In this document: in pieces, positions 48,994 through 57,884 of the stretch
Layout of the letters: each line of letters begins with the position of its first letter
Numbering within the stretch: position 1 is the stretch's first letter
Assembly: GCA_964370985.1 (NCBI GenBank)
Contig: CAYJLE010000001.1
Coordinates: 186,001-250,000 of the forward strand
DNA: 64,000 bases
Direction of reading: 5' to 3'
DNA from: JAHDVS01 sp964370985
GTDB taxonomy: Bacteria; Actinomycetota; Thermoleophilia; Gaiellales; Gaiellaceae
Program-made: the position numbers and the translations under genes
Notes under the pieces: generated by a model
Seen by the model: the letters and a program-made list of their open reading frames with translations, nothing else
What the model was told of the DNA's origin: nothing
The model's database searches: none

Positions 48994-49911
48994 GTGCGGG
49001 TGCTCACGGCGGGCGAGACGATGGTGCTGCTCGACGGTGTCGAGGGCGGCGGCCTCGAGCCCGGGATGCCGTTCCGGCTCAGGGTCGGCGGCGCCGAGTC
49101 GAACTTCGCGATCGCGCTGCGCCGCCTCGGCGTGGACGTCGCCTGGGCGTCACGGCTCGGCAGCGACCCGTTCGGCGACCTCGTCGCACGGACGCTCGCG
49201 GCCGAGGGACTCGACCTGCGCTGGGTTACGCGGGACGACGCCCCGACCGGCGTCTTCTTCAAGTGGCACGAGGGCGGGGAGAGCCGCGTCCTCTACCGGC
49301 GGGCCGGCTCGGCCGCGAGCCGGCTCTCCCCCGCCGACGTGCCCGAGGGGGCGCTCGACGGGGTCGCGCTCGTGCACCTGACCGGGATCACGATGGCGCT
49401 GTCCGCGACCGCGCGCGAGGCCGTCCTCTCCGTCGCGCGCCGGGCGCGGGAGCGCGGCTGCATCGTCACGTTCGACCCGAACTACCGCCCCGCGCTCTGG
49501 GCCGACCCCGGGGCGGCCGCGAAGTCTATGGAGGCCGTGCTCCCCCACGTCGACTGGTACCTGTGCGGGCGAGCCGAGGGTGAGCTCCTGCTCGGGGCCT
49601 CCTCGCCCGAGCAGGTGATCGAGGCGGCTCGGACGGCCGGCGCGGGCGACGCGGTCGTGCGCGTCGGGGCGGAGGGCGCGCTCGTCCGGGCGGGCGGGCA
49701 ACCGGTGCTCGTGCCGCCCCTGCGCGTCGAGCAGGTGGTCGACGAGATCGGCGCCGGCGACGGCTTCGCCGCTGGCTTCGCGTACGCGCTCCTCCGGGGC
49801 CGGGAGCCGGCCCGCTGCGCCCGGGCGGGGAATCAGGTCGCGGCCGCGGCCCTCCGCGGTACCGGAGACTGGGAGACCTACCCGCGCCTCGGGGAGCTCG
49901 ACCTCGTGTAG
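48994..49911 (+). CDS. PfkB-family carbohydrate kinase (2-keto-3-deoxygluconate kinase-like)
   Basis: A 305-residue ribokinase-fold enzyme: GGAESNFAIALRRLG at the substrate site and DEIGAGDGFAAGFAYALL with the catalytic Asp. FDPNYRPALW is typical of 2-keto-3-deoxygluconate kinases; fructokinase is the alternative. The stop TAG is the first part of a GGGCGGGTC palindrome. Confidence 0.85.
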   Translation: MRVLTAGETMVLLDGVEGGGLEPGMPFRLRVGGAESNFAIALRRLGVDVAWASRLGSDPFGDLVARTLAAEGLDLRWVTRDDAPTGVFFKWHEGGESRVLYRRAGSAASRLSPADVPEGALDGVALVHLTGITMALSATAREAVLSVARRARERGCIVTFDPNYRPALWADPGAAAKSMEAVLPHVDWYLCGRAEGELLLGASSPEQVIEAARTAGAGDAVVRVGAEGALVRAGGQPVLVPPLRVEQVVDEIGAGDGFAAGFAYALLRGREPARCARAGNQVAAAALRGTGDWETYPRLGELDLV

Positions 49912-49935
49912 GGGCGGGTCATGACCCGCCCCTAC
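49908..49935. repeat. GGGCGGGTC palindrome, copy 2 (perfect 28-bp)
   Basis: GTAGGGGCGGGTCA (49908-49921) is followed directly by its exact reverse complement (49922-49935). It contains the stop codons of both convergent genes: TAG at 49909-49911 (sugar kinase) and TGA at 49921-49919 (LLM oxidoreductase). Confidence 0.88.
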
Positions 49936-50857
49936 GTCCACGCCGCACGCCCGGCAGCACCGTCTCGGCGACCGCCCGCAGCGACTCGAGCGCAGGCGTC
50001 CCCTCGGGTGTGACGAGCGCCAGCACGAGGTGCGTGCAGCCGGCGTCGGCGAAGGCGAGCAGCCCCTCGGCGCAGTCCTCGGCGCGTCCGGACACGCAGT
50101 AGCGGCCCGCCAACTCGCGCGCGAGGCGCGGGTCGGCGTAGCGCCAGGCGAGGTGCTCGTCGCCGCGGCGGCGCGCCTCGTCGGGGTCGTCGCCGAGCGA
50201 GAGGTGCACGTAGGCGCCCCAGGCGTACCCGGACGGCAGCTCCCGCCCCGCCTGCCCGGCGTGCTCGAGCACCGAGTCGAACAGCCGCCGGCAGCTCGCG
50301 GGCGTGACCATGTAGGGGAGGAAGCCGTCGCCGAGCAGCGCGGCGCGCCTGCGCGTGGGATTCCGGCGCCCGGCCACCCAGAGCGGTGGCCCGCCGGGCC
50401 GGGCCGGCGGCGGGTCGAGCCGCACGTTCTCGAGCCGGTGGAGCTCGCCCTCGTAGGAGAACCGCTCGCCCGAGAAGTAGCGGCGCAGGATCTCGATCGT
50501 CTCGCTGGTGCGCTGTCCCCTGCGCTCGAACGGGACTCCGGCCTGCGCGAACTCCTCCGGATAGTCGCCGCCGACGCCGAGCGCGACTACGAGCCGCCCG
50601 CCCGAGATCAGGTCGATGCCCGCGAGCTCCTTCGCGAGCAGCGTCGGATGACGCAACGGGGCGATCACCGCGGCAGGCCCGATCGCGATTCGCTCGGTCG
50701 CGCACGCGAGCGCCGTCGTCATCGTGATCGCGTCCCAGGTCGGCCGGTGCGCCAGCAGGTGCTCGCCCGTGAACAGGCCATCGAAGCCGAGCTCCTCGGC
50801 GGCCCTGAAGACGTCGAGCCCCCAGAGCTCGCCGCGACAGGAGACCCCGACGAACAC
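49919..50857 (-). CDS. LLM-class flavin/F420-dependent oxidoreductase
   Basis: A 312-residue luciferase-fold oxidoreductase: FRAAEELGFDGLFTGEHLL, ACATERIAIGPAAVIAPLRHPTLLAKELAGIDLISGGRLVVALGVGGDYPEEF and PPLWVAGRR. F420 or FMN is the usual cofactor; substrate unknown. GTG 50857 follows TACGAT by 6 bases. The C-terminal Gly-Gly-Ser and stop are supplied by the palindromic repeat. Confidence 0.86.
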   Translation of the reverse strand: MFVGVSCRGELWGLDVFRAAEELGFDGLFTGEHLLAHRPTWDAITMTTALACATERIAIGPAAVIAPLRHPTLLAKELAGIDLISGGRLVVALGVGGDYPEEFAQAGVPFERRGQRTSETIEILRRYFSGERFSYEGELHRLENVRLDPPPARPGGPPLWVAGRRNPTRRRAALLGDGFLPYMVTPASCRRLFDSVLEHAGQAGRELPSGYAWGAYVHLSLGDDPDEARRRGDEHLAWRYADPRLARELAGRYCVSGRAEDCAEGLLAFADAGCTHLVLALVTPEGTPALESLRAVAETVLPGVRRGRRGGS

Positions 50858-50863
50858 GCGGCG

Positions 50864-50895
50864 ATCGTACCTCCGGTCCTCAACTTGCGTACGCT
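50864..50895. promoter_or_regulatory. Divergent promoters LLM oxidoreductase / hybrid kinase
   Basis: Minus-strand TACGAT (50869-50864), leaderless for GTG 50857. Plus-strand TACGCT (50890-50895) predicts a start near 50902, just before GTG 50909 / ATG 50915. Confidence 0.5.
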
Positions 50896-50914
50896 CCTGC
50901 CGATCACTGTGGCG

Positions 50915-53383
50915 ATGGGTAGCGGCGACCCTGGCGCGCTCGCGGACGCGCGGGCCCTCGACGGGCAGCCGGCGGCTGCCCTGGCGCGCCGCGACGCGAT
51001 CCTCGCGGCCGTCGCGACCGCGGCCCAGAGCCTGCTTCGCGTCGGCAGCTGGGAGGACGGGATCGGCGAGGCGCTCGCCGTGCTCGGCACCGCGGTCGAG
51101 GCAAGCCGTGCCTACCTGTTCGAGTGGCAGGAGGGCGGCGAAGGGCAAACCGTCATGAGTCAGCGCCACGAGTGGTGCGCGCCCGGAATCGTGTCGCACG
51201 CTGGCGATCCCGAGCTGCGGGACATGCCGGTGCCGCCACCGGGTGAGGAGGAGTGGTGGGAGGCGATACAGGCCGGCCAGCCCTACCAGGCCCACACGCG
51301 GGCCTTGCCCGAAGCGGCCCGCGGGTTCCTCGAGCGACAGGGGATCGAGTCCTTCCTCGAGGTTCCGGTCTCGGCCGACGGCCGCCCCTGGGGCTTCATC
51401 GGCTTCGACTCGTGCACGGGCGAGCGCGCGTGGACGATCCCCGAGGTCGAGGCGCTGCGCGCGGCGGCGGGGATCCTCGGCGCCGCGATCCAGCGGCGCG
51501 GGGCGGACGCCGCGCGACTCGAGGCCGAGGCGCGCTACCGGGCGCTCGTCGAGCACCTGCCGCTGACCGTGTACATCGACAACCTGGACGACTCGGCCTC
51601 GAGCCTGTACGTGAGCCCGCAGATCGAGCGGACGCTCGGCTACACGCCCGACGAGTGGGTCGCCGACCCGCACATGCTCGAGAAGCTCGTCCACCCGGAC
51701 GACCACCCCGAGATCGTCGAGGGTCCGTGGCCCGAGGACGACGGCCCGCACCGCCAGGAGTACCGGATGATCGTGCGAGACGGACGGGTCGTCTGGGTGC
51801 AGGACGAGTACGTGATCGTCCGCGACGAGGAGGGCAACCGTCTCTACGCGCAGGGCTACCTGCTCGACACGACCGAGCGCCGGCAGATGGAGGAGAAGCT
51901 CCGCAACAGCGAGCGGCAGTTCAAGGCCATCTTCGACGGCGCGCGTGACGCGATCGTGATCATCGACGACACGCTGCGGTGCGTGGATGCGAACGGGGCC
52001 GCGGCCGAGCTCCTCGGCAGGCCACACTGGGAGCTGATCGGAGCTTCGGCGCGGGAGCTCGTCCCGGAGGTCGAGCGCGGCGTGCTCGAGCCGCTCGCGC
52101 GGGAGCTCGCCGCTCGCGGCAAGCTTGCCGGCACCATCGAGGTCGAGCGCCCCGACGGCACCCGGCGGATCGTGGAGCTGACCGCGCAAGCGAGCTTCCT
52201 CCCCGGCCGCCACCTGTGCGCCGGGCGCGACGTCACCGAGCAGCGCGCCCTCCAGACCCAGTTCCTCCAGGCCCAGCGCCTGGACGCGATCGGGCGCCTC
52301 GCAGGCGGCGTCGCCCACGACTTCAACAACCTGCTGACCGTGATCAGCGGCTACGCGGAGTTCCTGCGCGAGAGCCTCGGCCACGGCCACGCGGGACAGC
52401 GCGATGTCGCCGAGATCACCCGTGCTGCCGAACGGGCGGCCCGCCTCGTCGCGCAGCTCCTGACGTTCAGCCGCCGCCAGATCCTACGCCCGCGAGTCGT
52501 CGACCTCAACGAGGTGATCCGCGGGCTCGCTCCGATGCTCGAGCGCCTGCTCGGCGAGGACGCCGCGGTCGTGACCAGGCTCGGCCCGGACCTGCCCCGC
52601 GTCACGGCAGACCCGGCGCAGCTCGAGCAACTGCTCGTGAACCTCGCGACCAACGCGCGCGACGCGATGCCGACCGGCGGCACGCTGACCATCTCGACGG
52701 CGGCGGCGGGACCGGAGTCCGAGCTCGTCCGCCTGGCCGTGACGGACACGGGCATCGGCATGGACGAGAGCACGCGGCTGAACGCGTTCGAGCCGTTCTT
52801 CACGACCAAGGAGCAGGGGAAGGGAACCGGTCTCGGTCTCGCGAGCGTCTACGGCATCGTCACGCAGGCGGGCGGCAGCGTCAGGCTCGAGAGCGAGCCC
52901 GGTCGCGGTACGACCGTGACCGCGCTCCTGCCGGCGACGAGAGCCGAGACCGCGGGCTGGCAGCCCGCGGAGCCGCCCGCGCCGAGCAGCGCGGGCGAGG
53001 AGACCGTGCTGCTCGTCGAGGACGAGGACGTCGTGCGGATCCTCGCCGCCCGGGCGCTGCGCGCCCGCGGCTACGACGTCCTCGAAGCGCGGGACGGTCT
53101 TGGCGCGATCGCGCTCGCCGGGAAGCACGAGGGACCGATCCACCTGCTGCTCACCGACGTGGTCATGCCCGGGATGAGCGGCCGGGAGCTCGCCGACATG
53201 CTGCTCGCGGCCCGCCCGGACCTGCGCGTCCTCTACATGTCCGGCTATGCCGACGACGACGTGCTCGGCCGCGGGGTCCCCGGGTCGAGCGTGGCGTTCA
53301 TGGCGAAGCCGTTCTCGACGGGAGACCTTGCCGGTCGCGTGCGTGAGCTGCTCGACCTCCGGGCCCCGGCGAGCGGGAGCTGA
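50915..53383 (+). CDS. Hybrid sensor histidine kinase (GAF-PAS-PAS-HisKA-HATPase-REC)
   Basis: An 822-residue cytosolic kinase without membrane segments. GAF about 30-190, PAS about 205-325, PAS about 335-445, phospho-acceptor His468 in GGVAHDFNNLL (AtoS-like class), N box with Asn580 (NLATNARDAM), G1 DTGIGM, G2 GKGTGLGLASVYGIV, and a C-terminal receiver (about 695-815) with phospho-acceptor Asp748 (LLLTDVVMPGMSG) and FMAKPF. It lacks an output domain, so a partner phosphotransfer or regulator is expected elsewhere. GTG 50909 is an alternative start. Confidence 0.9.
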   Translation: MGSGDPGALADARALDGQPAAALARRDAILAAVATAAQSLLRVGSWEDGIGEALAVLGTAVEASRAYLFEWQEGGEGQTVMSQRHEWCAPGIVSHAGDPELRDMPVPPPGEEEWWEAIQAGQPYQAHTRALPEAARGFLERQGIESFLEVPVSADGRPWGFIGFDSCTGERAWTIPEVEALRAAAGILGAAIQRRGADAARLEAEARYRALVEHLPLTVYIDNLDDSASSLYVSPQIERTLGYTPDEWVADPHMLEKLVHPDDHPEIVEGPWPEDDGPHRQEYRMIVRDGRVVWVQDEYVIVRDEEGNRLYAQGYLLDTTERRQMEEKLRNSERQFKAIFDGARDAIVIIDDTLRCVDANGAAAELLGRPHWELIGASARELVPEVERGVLEPLARELAARGKLAGTIEVERPDGTRRIVELTAQASFLPGRHLCAGRDVTEQRALQTQFLQAQRLDAIGRLAGGVAHDFNNLLTVISGYAEFLRESLGHGHAGQRDVAEITRAAERAARLVAQLLTFSRRQILRPRVVDLNEVIRGLAPMLERLLGEDAAVVTRLGPDLPRVTADPAQLEQLLVNLATNARDAMPTGGTLTISTAAAGPESELVRLAVTDTGIGMDESTRLNAFEPFFTTKEQGKGTGLGLASVYGIVTQAGGSVRLESEPGRGTTVTALLPATRAETAGWQPAEPPAPSSAGEETVLLVEDEDVVRILAARALRARGYDVLEARDGLGAIALAGKHEGPIHLLLTDVVMPGMSGRELADMLLAARPDLRVLYMSGYADDDVLGRGVPGSSVAFMAKPFSTGDLAGRVRELLDLRAPASGS

Positions 53384-53412
53384 GCCGGCGCCGGCGACCG
53401 GCGACGACCGCT

Positions 53413-53418
53413 ATGGTT
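53413..53418 (+). promoter_or_regulatory. -10 box of the 6S-like RNA
   Basis: TATGGT, 6 bases before the predicted RNA start at about 53425. Confidence 0.5.
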
Positions 53419-53424
53419 GAGGTC

Positions 53425-53583
53425 GTGCTCGACCCTGTGCGTGGTCTCGCGCTCCCATGTTGAACCAACACCAACTGAGAGGGAGCCCGCGTCCGGTTGC
53501 CGCCCGAGGGTAGCCGCCGGCAGGGCACCCACCTGGTTCGCCAGGTTCCTCAGGCGCGAGGCTTCACCGGCAGGGTGGAGCAC
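53425..53583 (+). ncRNA. ssrS: 6S RNA (candidate)
   Basis: The 5' end GTGCTCGACCCTG (53425-53437) pairs with CAGGGTGGAGCAC (53571-53583) with one mismatch; inside it CTCGCG pairs with CGCGAG (near 53445 and 53555), leaving unpaired bubbles as in the long 6S closing stem. GCTCCCATGTTGAACCAACACC...GGGAGC forms a hairpin resembling the conserved bubble-side element of many bacterial 6S RNAs, and ACCTGG/CCAGGT forms another near 53540. No open frame with good codon use covers it. 6S RNA binds housekeeping RNA polymerase and mimics an open promoter. Identity rests on motif resemblance only. Confidence 0.68.
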
Positions 53584-53651
53584 GCTGGACCGAAAAGACC
53601 TGCACCGCCTCGCGTTCCGTCCGGTCGAGGTCCTAGCCTTTACCTCCCAAG

Positions 53652-53987
53652 GTGGCGTATCTCCTCGCCTTCGGGCTCGCACTGATCCTTCTTGCGCTCC
53701 TGCCGGGGCTTCGCCGACCGATCGTGCTGCTCGCGCTCGCGGGTCTCGTCTGCGCTCTCGTGGCCCGCGCGATCACCCCGGACGGGTTCCTGATCGCCGC
53801 CGCCGGGCTCGTGCCGGTGCTGCTCACCCTGGTTGCCTGGGAGATCGCGGACACGTTTCACCTGGCCGCCACGCCCGGCCGTGAGAAGCGCCGCACGCGC
53901 CAGCTCGCCCGGCGTGCCCACGAGCGCCGGCGCGAGATCGCCGAGCGCGACCGCCAGCGACGCCAGCGCTCTCGCCGCGCCGCGTAA
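53652..53987 (+). CDS. Small membrane protein with basic coiled-coil tail
   Basis: A 111-residue protein: three hydrophobic segments (about residues 2-18, 22-38 and 45-65) and a C-terminal 40-residue stretch very rich in Arg, Glu and Gln (RRAHERRREIAERDRQRRQRS). Not recognised by family. GTG 53652 lies just after TAGCCT and TTACCT boxes with almost no leader. It follows the 6S-like RNA. Confidence 0.62.
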   Translation: MAYLLAFGLALILLALLPGLRRPIVLLALAGLVCALVARAITPDGFLIAAAGLVPVLLTLVAWEIADTFHLAATPGREKRRTRQLARRAHERRREIAERDRQRRQRSRRAA

Positions 53988-54010
53988 TGCGGTGTCAACG
54001 CAGGGAAGGT

Positions 54011-54296
54011 GTAGGGGCGGGACTTGTCCCGCCCGAAACGACGCGGACACCGGGAACGAGGCGGGCTGCGGGCCGGACAGGTCCGGCCCCCACGCCGCCG
54101 CGGCCGAACCCGGCCAGCGGTTTCGGGTCAAACGCCGAAACCCCGGGGTACGTGTAGGGGCGGGACCTGTCCCGCCCGAGTCGATGTGAGCACCGGGAAA
54201 CGAGAGGGGTTGTGGGCCGGACAGGTCCGGCCCCTACGTCAGTCGTGGCGGCCGATCCCGGCCGGCGGTTTCCGGTCAAACGTCATGAGGGGCCGC
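54011..54296. repeat. Tandem 143-bp repeat with nested palindromes (non-coding 3' region)
   Basis: Two diverged copies begin at 54011 and 54154. Each has GTAGGGGCGGGAC..GTCCCGCCC at its left end, then GGGCCGGAC/GTCCGGCCC about 55-85 bases later, and a tail reading GCGGTTTC...GGTCAAACG. It fills the gap of more than 300 bases between the small membrane protein and the CoA synthetase; I see no gene in it. It is related to the GGGCGGGTC palindromes. Confidence 0.75.
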
Positions 54297-54302
54297 ACCA
54301 GC

Positions 54303-56330
54303 TCAGAGGCGCGCGAGCACGTCGGCGGCGACGGCGCCCCGCTCGAGCACGAGCAGCGGGTTGACGTCGATCTCCGCCAGACGATCCGCGTGGGCCTCGA
54401 CGACGCGCGCGAGCACCAGCGCCGCGTCGACCGCCGCGGCCGTGTCGCCGCGCGCGAGGAGCGGCGCCACCCGCAGGCTCGCGAGCGCCGCCTCCACGTC
54501 CTCCCGCGTCGTGGGCAGGAGCAGCGGTCGCGTGTCCGCGACGAGCTCGACGAGACCGCCGCCGCTCCCCGCGAGCAGCACGTGCCCGAACGCCGGATCG
54601 TGGACAGCTCCGAGGAGCAGCTCGCACACGGCTCCCTCGACCATGCGCTCGACGAGCACGCCCGAGAGCGGAACGCCGGGGTTCGCGGCGAGCATCGCCT
54701 CGACTGCCGCCGCGACCTCCCCCTCGTCGCGGAGCCCGAGCGAGACCGCCCCGGCGGCCGCCTTGTGCGGCAGCTCCGGGCTGCAGAGCTTCGCCGCGAC
54801 CGGGAAGCCAAGCGCCGCGGCAGCCGCGGGAGCGTCGGCGGGCGCGACGAGCCGTCCCTCGGGGACGGCGAGGCCGAGCGGGGCGACGAGCGCTTTCGAC
54901 GCGGCCTCGTCGAGGAGCCGGGCGTCGCCCGCGAGCGGGGCGACCGGCGCGAGCGGAGCCGGCGGCCCGGCCCGCCTGCGCTCGCCGAGGCGCGCGCATG
55001 CGCCGTGGGCGGCGAAGGCCTCCGCGAGCCCCTGGAGCGGCGCCGCGCCCAGGGCTAGCAGGTGCTCGCGCGCGTGCGGCTGGAGCGACTCGGGCAGCAC
55101 GCTCGCGACGGCGGCCGGGATGCCACCCTCCGCGCACGCGGCGAGGTGGGCAGCGATCGCCCGGTCGACGTCGGCCGCGTAGGGCATGCCGGGCCGCGGG
55201 TAGTCGATCACGAGCAGGGCCGCGTCGACCGGGTCCGCGAGCGCTGCGCGAAAGACGCGCCGGAGGGGCTCCTCGAGTCCCCAGAGCGCGGAGTTGTAGT
55301 CGAGCGGGTTCGAGACGAGCGCGAACTCGGGCAGCACCTCGACGAGCTGCGCCCTCGTCGCCGGCCGCGGCTGGGGCAACTCGAGCCCGTGCGCCTCGGC
55401 AAGGTCGGCGGCGAGCGCCGACTCGGCGCCGGAGCAGGTGAACACGAACACCCTGCGTCCGCGCAGCGGCCCGGCGGTGACGAGCGCCTTCAGCGTCTCG
55501 AGCAGCTCCGGGATCGAGCGGGCGCGGGCGACCCCGTAGCGCGCGAACAGCGCGTCGTAGAGCTCGTCGGAGCCGGCGAGCGAGGCCGTGTGGGTGAGCG
55601 CGAGCTCGCGCCCGAGCGTCGACGCCCCGGCCTTGCAGACGGCCAGCGGGATTCCGCGCTCGAGCGCCCTGGCGGCGGCGGCGGCGAACCGCGGCACGTC
55701 GCGCAGGCCCTCGAGGTAGATGCCGATCCCGGTCACCTCTTCCATGTCGAGGTAGGCGTCGACGACCTCGGCGAGCTCGACGATCGCCTGGTTGCCGATG
55801 CTCGCGACGAACGCGAGCGGGAGCGAGCGCTGGCTCATCGTCACGTTGATGCCGAGGTTGCCGCTCTGGAGGACGGCGGCGACGCCACGCTCCCGCCGTT
55901 CGTGCGGCCACGGCACCGGCCAGAGGCCGCCTCCGCCGACGAGGTCGATCGCGCCGTAGCAGTTCGGGCCGAGCACCGGCATGGTGCCTGCCGCGTCGCG
56001 GAGGGCGTCCTCGCGCGCGGCACCGTCCTCCGTGCCGGCCTCGGAGAAGCCGGCCGCGTAACAGGCGGCTCCGCCGGCGCCGATCGCGGCGAGCTCGCGC
56101 ACGACCTCGACGGTCGCGGCCGCGTTGACCGCGACGAATGCTGCGTCCGGCGCCTCCGGCAGCTCGGCGACGCCGCGATACGCGGGACGCCCGCCGAGCT
56201 CGCCGCGCGGATGCACCGCGTAGACCGGCCCGTCGAAGCCGGCCGCCTCGCACTCGTCGCGGGCGGCGGCGGCGATCGCGCCGCCGACGAAGGCGACGCT
56301 GCGGGGGCGCAGCAGCCGGCGCAGGCTCAC
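54303..56330 (-). CDS. Acyl-CoA synthetase (NDP-forming) / acetate-CoA ligase family
   Basis: A 675-residue single-chain ADP-forming synthetase. N-terminal CoA-binding Rossmann region (LLRPRSVAFVGG; VLGPNCYGAIDL), a ligase-CoA segment with the phospho-histidine region LTHTASLAGSDE (about 255-265), and C-terminal ATP-grasp region (VAAKLCSPELPHKAAAGAVSLGL; VERMVEG; DVNPLLVLE). It makes or uses acyl-CoA with ADP/ATP. GTG 56330 overlaps the enoyl-CoA hydratase stop (GTGA), pointing to fatty-acid or amino-acid degradation. Confidence 0.87.
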   Translation of the reverse strand: MSLRRLLRPRSVAFVGGAIAAAARDECEAAGFDGPVYAVHPRGELGGRPAYRGVAELPEAPDAAFVAVNAAATVEVVRELAAIGAGGAACYAAGFSEAGTEDGAAREDALRDAAGTMPVLGPNCYGAIDLVGGGGLWPVPWPHERRERGVAAVLQSGNLGINVTMSQRSLPLAFVASIGNQAIVELAEVVDAYLDMEEVTGIGIYLEGLRDVPRFAAAAARALERGIPLAVCKAGASTLGRELALTHTASLAGSDELYDALFARYGVARARSIPELLETLKALVTAGPLRGRRVFVFTCSGAESALAADLAEAHGLELPQPRPATRAQLVEVLPEFALVSNPLDYNSALWGLEEPLRRVFRAALADPVDAALLVIDYPRPGMPYAADVDRAIAAHLAACAEGGIPAAVASVLPESLQPHAREHLLALGAAPLQGLAEAFAAHGACARLGERRRAGPPAPLAPVAPLAGDARLLDEAASKALVAPLGLAVPEGRLVAPADAPAAAAALGFPVAAKLCSPELPHKAAAGAVSLGLRDEGEVAAAVEAMLAANPGVPLSGVLVERMVEGAVCELLLGAVHDPAFGHVLLAGSGGGLVELVADTRPLLLPTTREDVEAALASLRVAPLLARGDTAAAVDAALVLARVVEAHADRLAEIDVNPLLVLERGAVAADVLARL

Positions 56331-57106
56331 CGGCCGCGGAAGCGCGGCTCGCGCTTCTCGGCTACGGCAGCGAGCGCCTCGCGGTGGTCGTCCGTGCGCG
56401 AGCAGGCCTGGCCGGCGGCCGCCTCCTCGCGAAGCTGCTCGGCGAGCGTCCGCGAGTGGGAGGAGTCGAGCAGGCGCTTGGCGTGGCCGATCGCGACGGT
56501 GGGCCCGCTCGCGAGCTCGGCGGCCAGCGCCGCGCCCGCGGTCGCCAGGTCGGCGAGCGGGACGACCCGGGAGACGAGCCCGTTCGCGAGCGCGGTCTCG
56601 GCGTCCCAGAGCTCGCCCGTGTAGACGAAGCGCTTCGCGCGCTCGAGCCCGATCACCCGCGGTAGGAGCCAGGTGCCGCCAGCGTCCGGCGGGTAGGCCA
56701 TCCACGTGTACGCGCAGGCGAAACGCGCCTCGGCTGCGGCGATCCGAAAGTCGCAGGCGAGCGCGAGGTCGAGGCCGGCGCCGACAGCGGCACCGTTCAG
56801 GAGCGCAACGGTCGGGAGCGGCGCCGTGGCGAGCTCGGTCACGAGCGCGTGCGCGAGCTCGACCCAGGGCGACGCGCCCGCTTCGGCCTCGGGACCCTCC
56901 TCCACCCACGCTTTGACGTCGGCGCCGGCGCAGAAACCCTTGCCGGCGCCGGTGAGGACGAGGCAGCGCACCTCGGGGTCGGCGACCGCGGCGCGCAGCT
57001 CCGAGAGCAGCGCGGCGAGCAGCTCCGTGTCGAGCGCGTTTCGCACCTCCGGCCTGTTCAGGGTCAGGGTGCGGACCGCGCCGTCGTCCTCACGCAGCGC
57101 CTTCAC
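56327..57106 (-). CDS. Enoyl-CoA hydratase/isomerase family protein
   Basis: A 259-residue crotonase-fold enzyme: LNRPEVRNALDTELLAAL, VLTGAGKGFCAGADVK (oxyanion hole), LNGAAVGAGLDLALACDFRIAAAEARFACAY and YTGELWDAETALANGLVSRVVP. The position of the usual first catalytic Glu reads as ALLNGAAVGAG...FACAYTWMAYPPDAGGTWLLPR, with Asp or Gly where E144/E164 lie in classical hydratases, so it may be an isomerase or other crotonase. GTG 57106 follows TAGGGT by 6 bases. Confidence 0.87.
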   Translation of the reverse strand: MKALREDDGAVRTLTLNRPEVRNALDTELLAALLSELRAAVADPEVRCLVLTGAGKGFCAGADVKAWVEEGPEAEAGASPWVELAHALVTELATAPLPTVALLNGAAVGAGLDLALACDFRIAAAEARFACAYTWMAYPPDAGGTWLLPRVIGLERAKRFVYTGELWDAETALANGLVSRVVPLADLATAGAALAAELASGPTVAIGHAKRLLDSSHSRTLAEQLREEAAAGQACSRTDDHREALAAVAEKREPRFRGR

Positions 57107-57112
57107 GGCGCG

Positions 57113-57118
57113 ACCCTA
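57113..57118 (-). promoter_or_regulatory. -10 box of the enoyl-CoA hydratase/CoA synthetase operon
   Basis: Minus-strand TAGGGT, 6 bases before GTG 57106; leaderless spacing. Confidence 0.5.
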
Positions 57119-57194
57119 CCGCAGGCGGGGCGGGCGCGAAAGGGGCGCGAAATCAGATCACCCGGCCGCGGCGCCCGCCTGCGAGAGTGGTGGC

Positions 57195-57884
57195 GTGCGC
57201 CGCATCGGCCTGCGTGTGTTCTTCGCCTCGGTGGCGCTGAACGCCGCGCTGGCGATCGTGGCGCTGCTCGCGGGCTCGTTCGGGGAGCTCGAGGGGAAGA
57301 TCCTCTTCAGCTCGCTGTGCGTGACGGGCTCGCTCGTGCTCGTCCTCGCCTGCGAGGCCGCGCGCGAGCGGGGCGCGCTCGGGCTGCTACCTCGCGCCGG
57401 AGCGGCAGCGTCGCTCGCCGGCTTCGCGCTCGTGATCGCCGGGATCTGGACCGAGTCGGAGGACAGCAGCCTCACGCGGATCATGACCACCCTTCTCGCT
57501 GCGGCGGTGGCGGCGGCTCTCATCAGCCTGCTCTCGCTCGCCGAGCTCCCTCCCCGCTTTCGCTGGACGTTCCTCGCCGCTGCCGCGCTGGCGGCCCTGC
57601 TCGCGGCCCTGCTCGTGTCGGGGATCTGGGGCGAGTGGGAGAACGACTGGTTCTGGCGCTGGCTCGGCGCCGTGGCCGTGGCTCTCGCGGCGTTCGTGAT
57701 CGTCGTTCCGGTGCTCGGGCGTGTCGGGCGCAGGGAGGCCGGCGCGATAGCCGCGCGCGTCTCCTTCTGCCCGCTGTGCGCGTCGCCGGTCTCCGCCCGG
57801 GCGGGGGCGGAGGTGCGCTGCGACGCCTGCGGGGGCGTGTTCGCCGTGACGGTGCGGAAGGACGGCGCTACGTCGAGCAGGTGA
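57195..57884 (+). CDS. Polytopic membrane protein with C-terminal zinc-ribbon
   Basis: A 229-residue protein with about six predicted membrane helices (first: GLRVFFASVALNAALAIVALLAG; last: FWRWLGAVAVALAAFVIVVPVLG) and a C-terminal soluble stretch with CPLC...CDAC, a two-cysteine-pair zinc ribbon. Function unknown. GTG 57195 is the best start; no clear ribosome site. The 3' end overlaps the convergent secreted-protein gene by 17 bases. Confidence 0.7.
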   Translation: MRRIGLRVFFASVALNAALAIVALLAGSFGELEGKILFSSLCVTGSLVLVLACEAARERGALGLLPRAGAAASLAGFALVIAGIWTESEDSSLTRIMTTLLAAAVAAALISLLSLAELPPRFRWTFLAAAALAALLAALLVSGIWGEWENDWFWRWLGAVAVALAAFVIVVPVLGRVGRREAGAIAARVSFCPLCASPVSARAGAEVRCDACGGVFAVTVRKDGATSSR

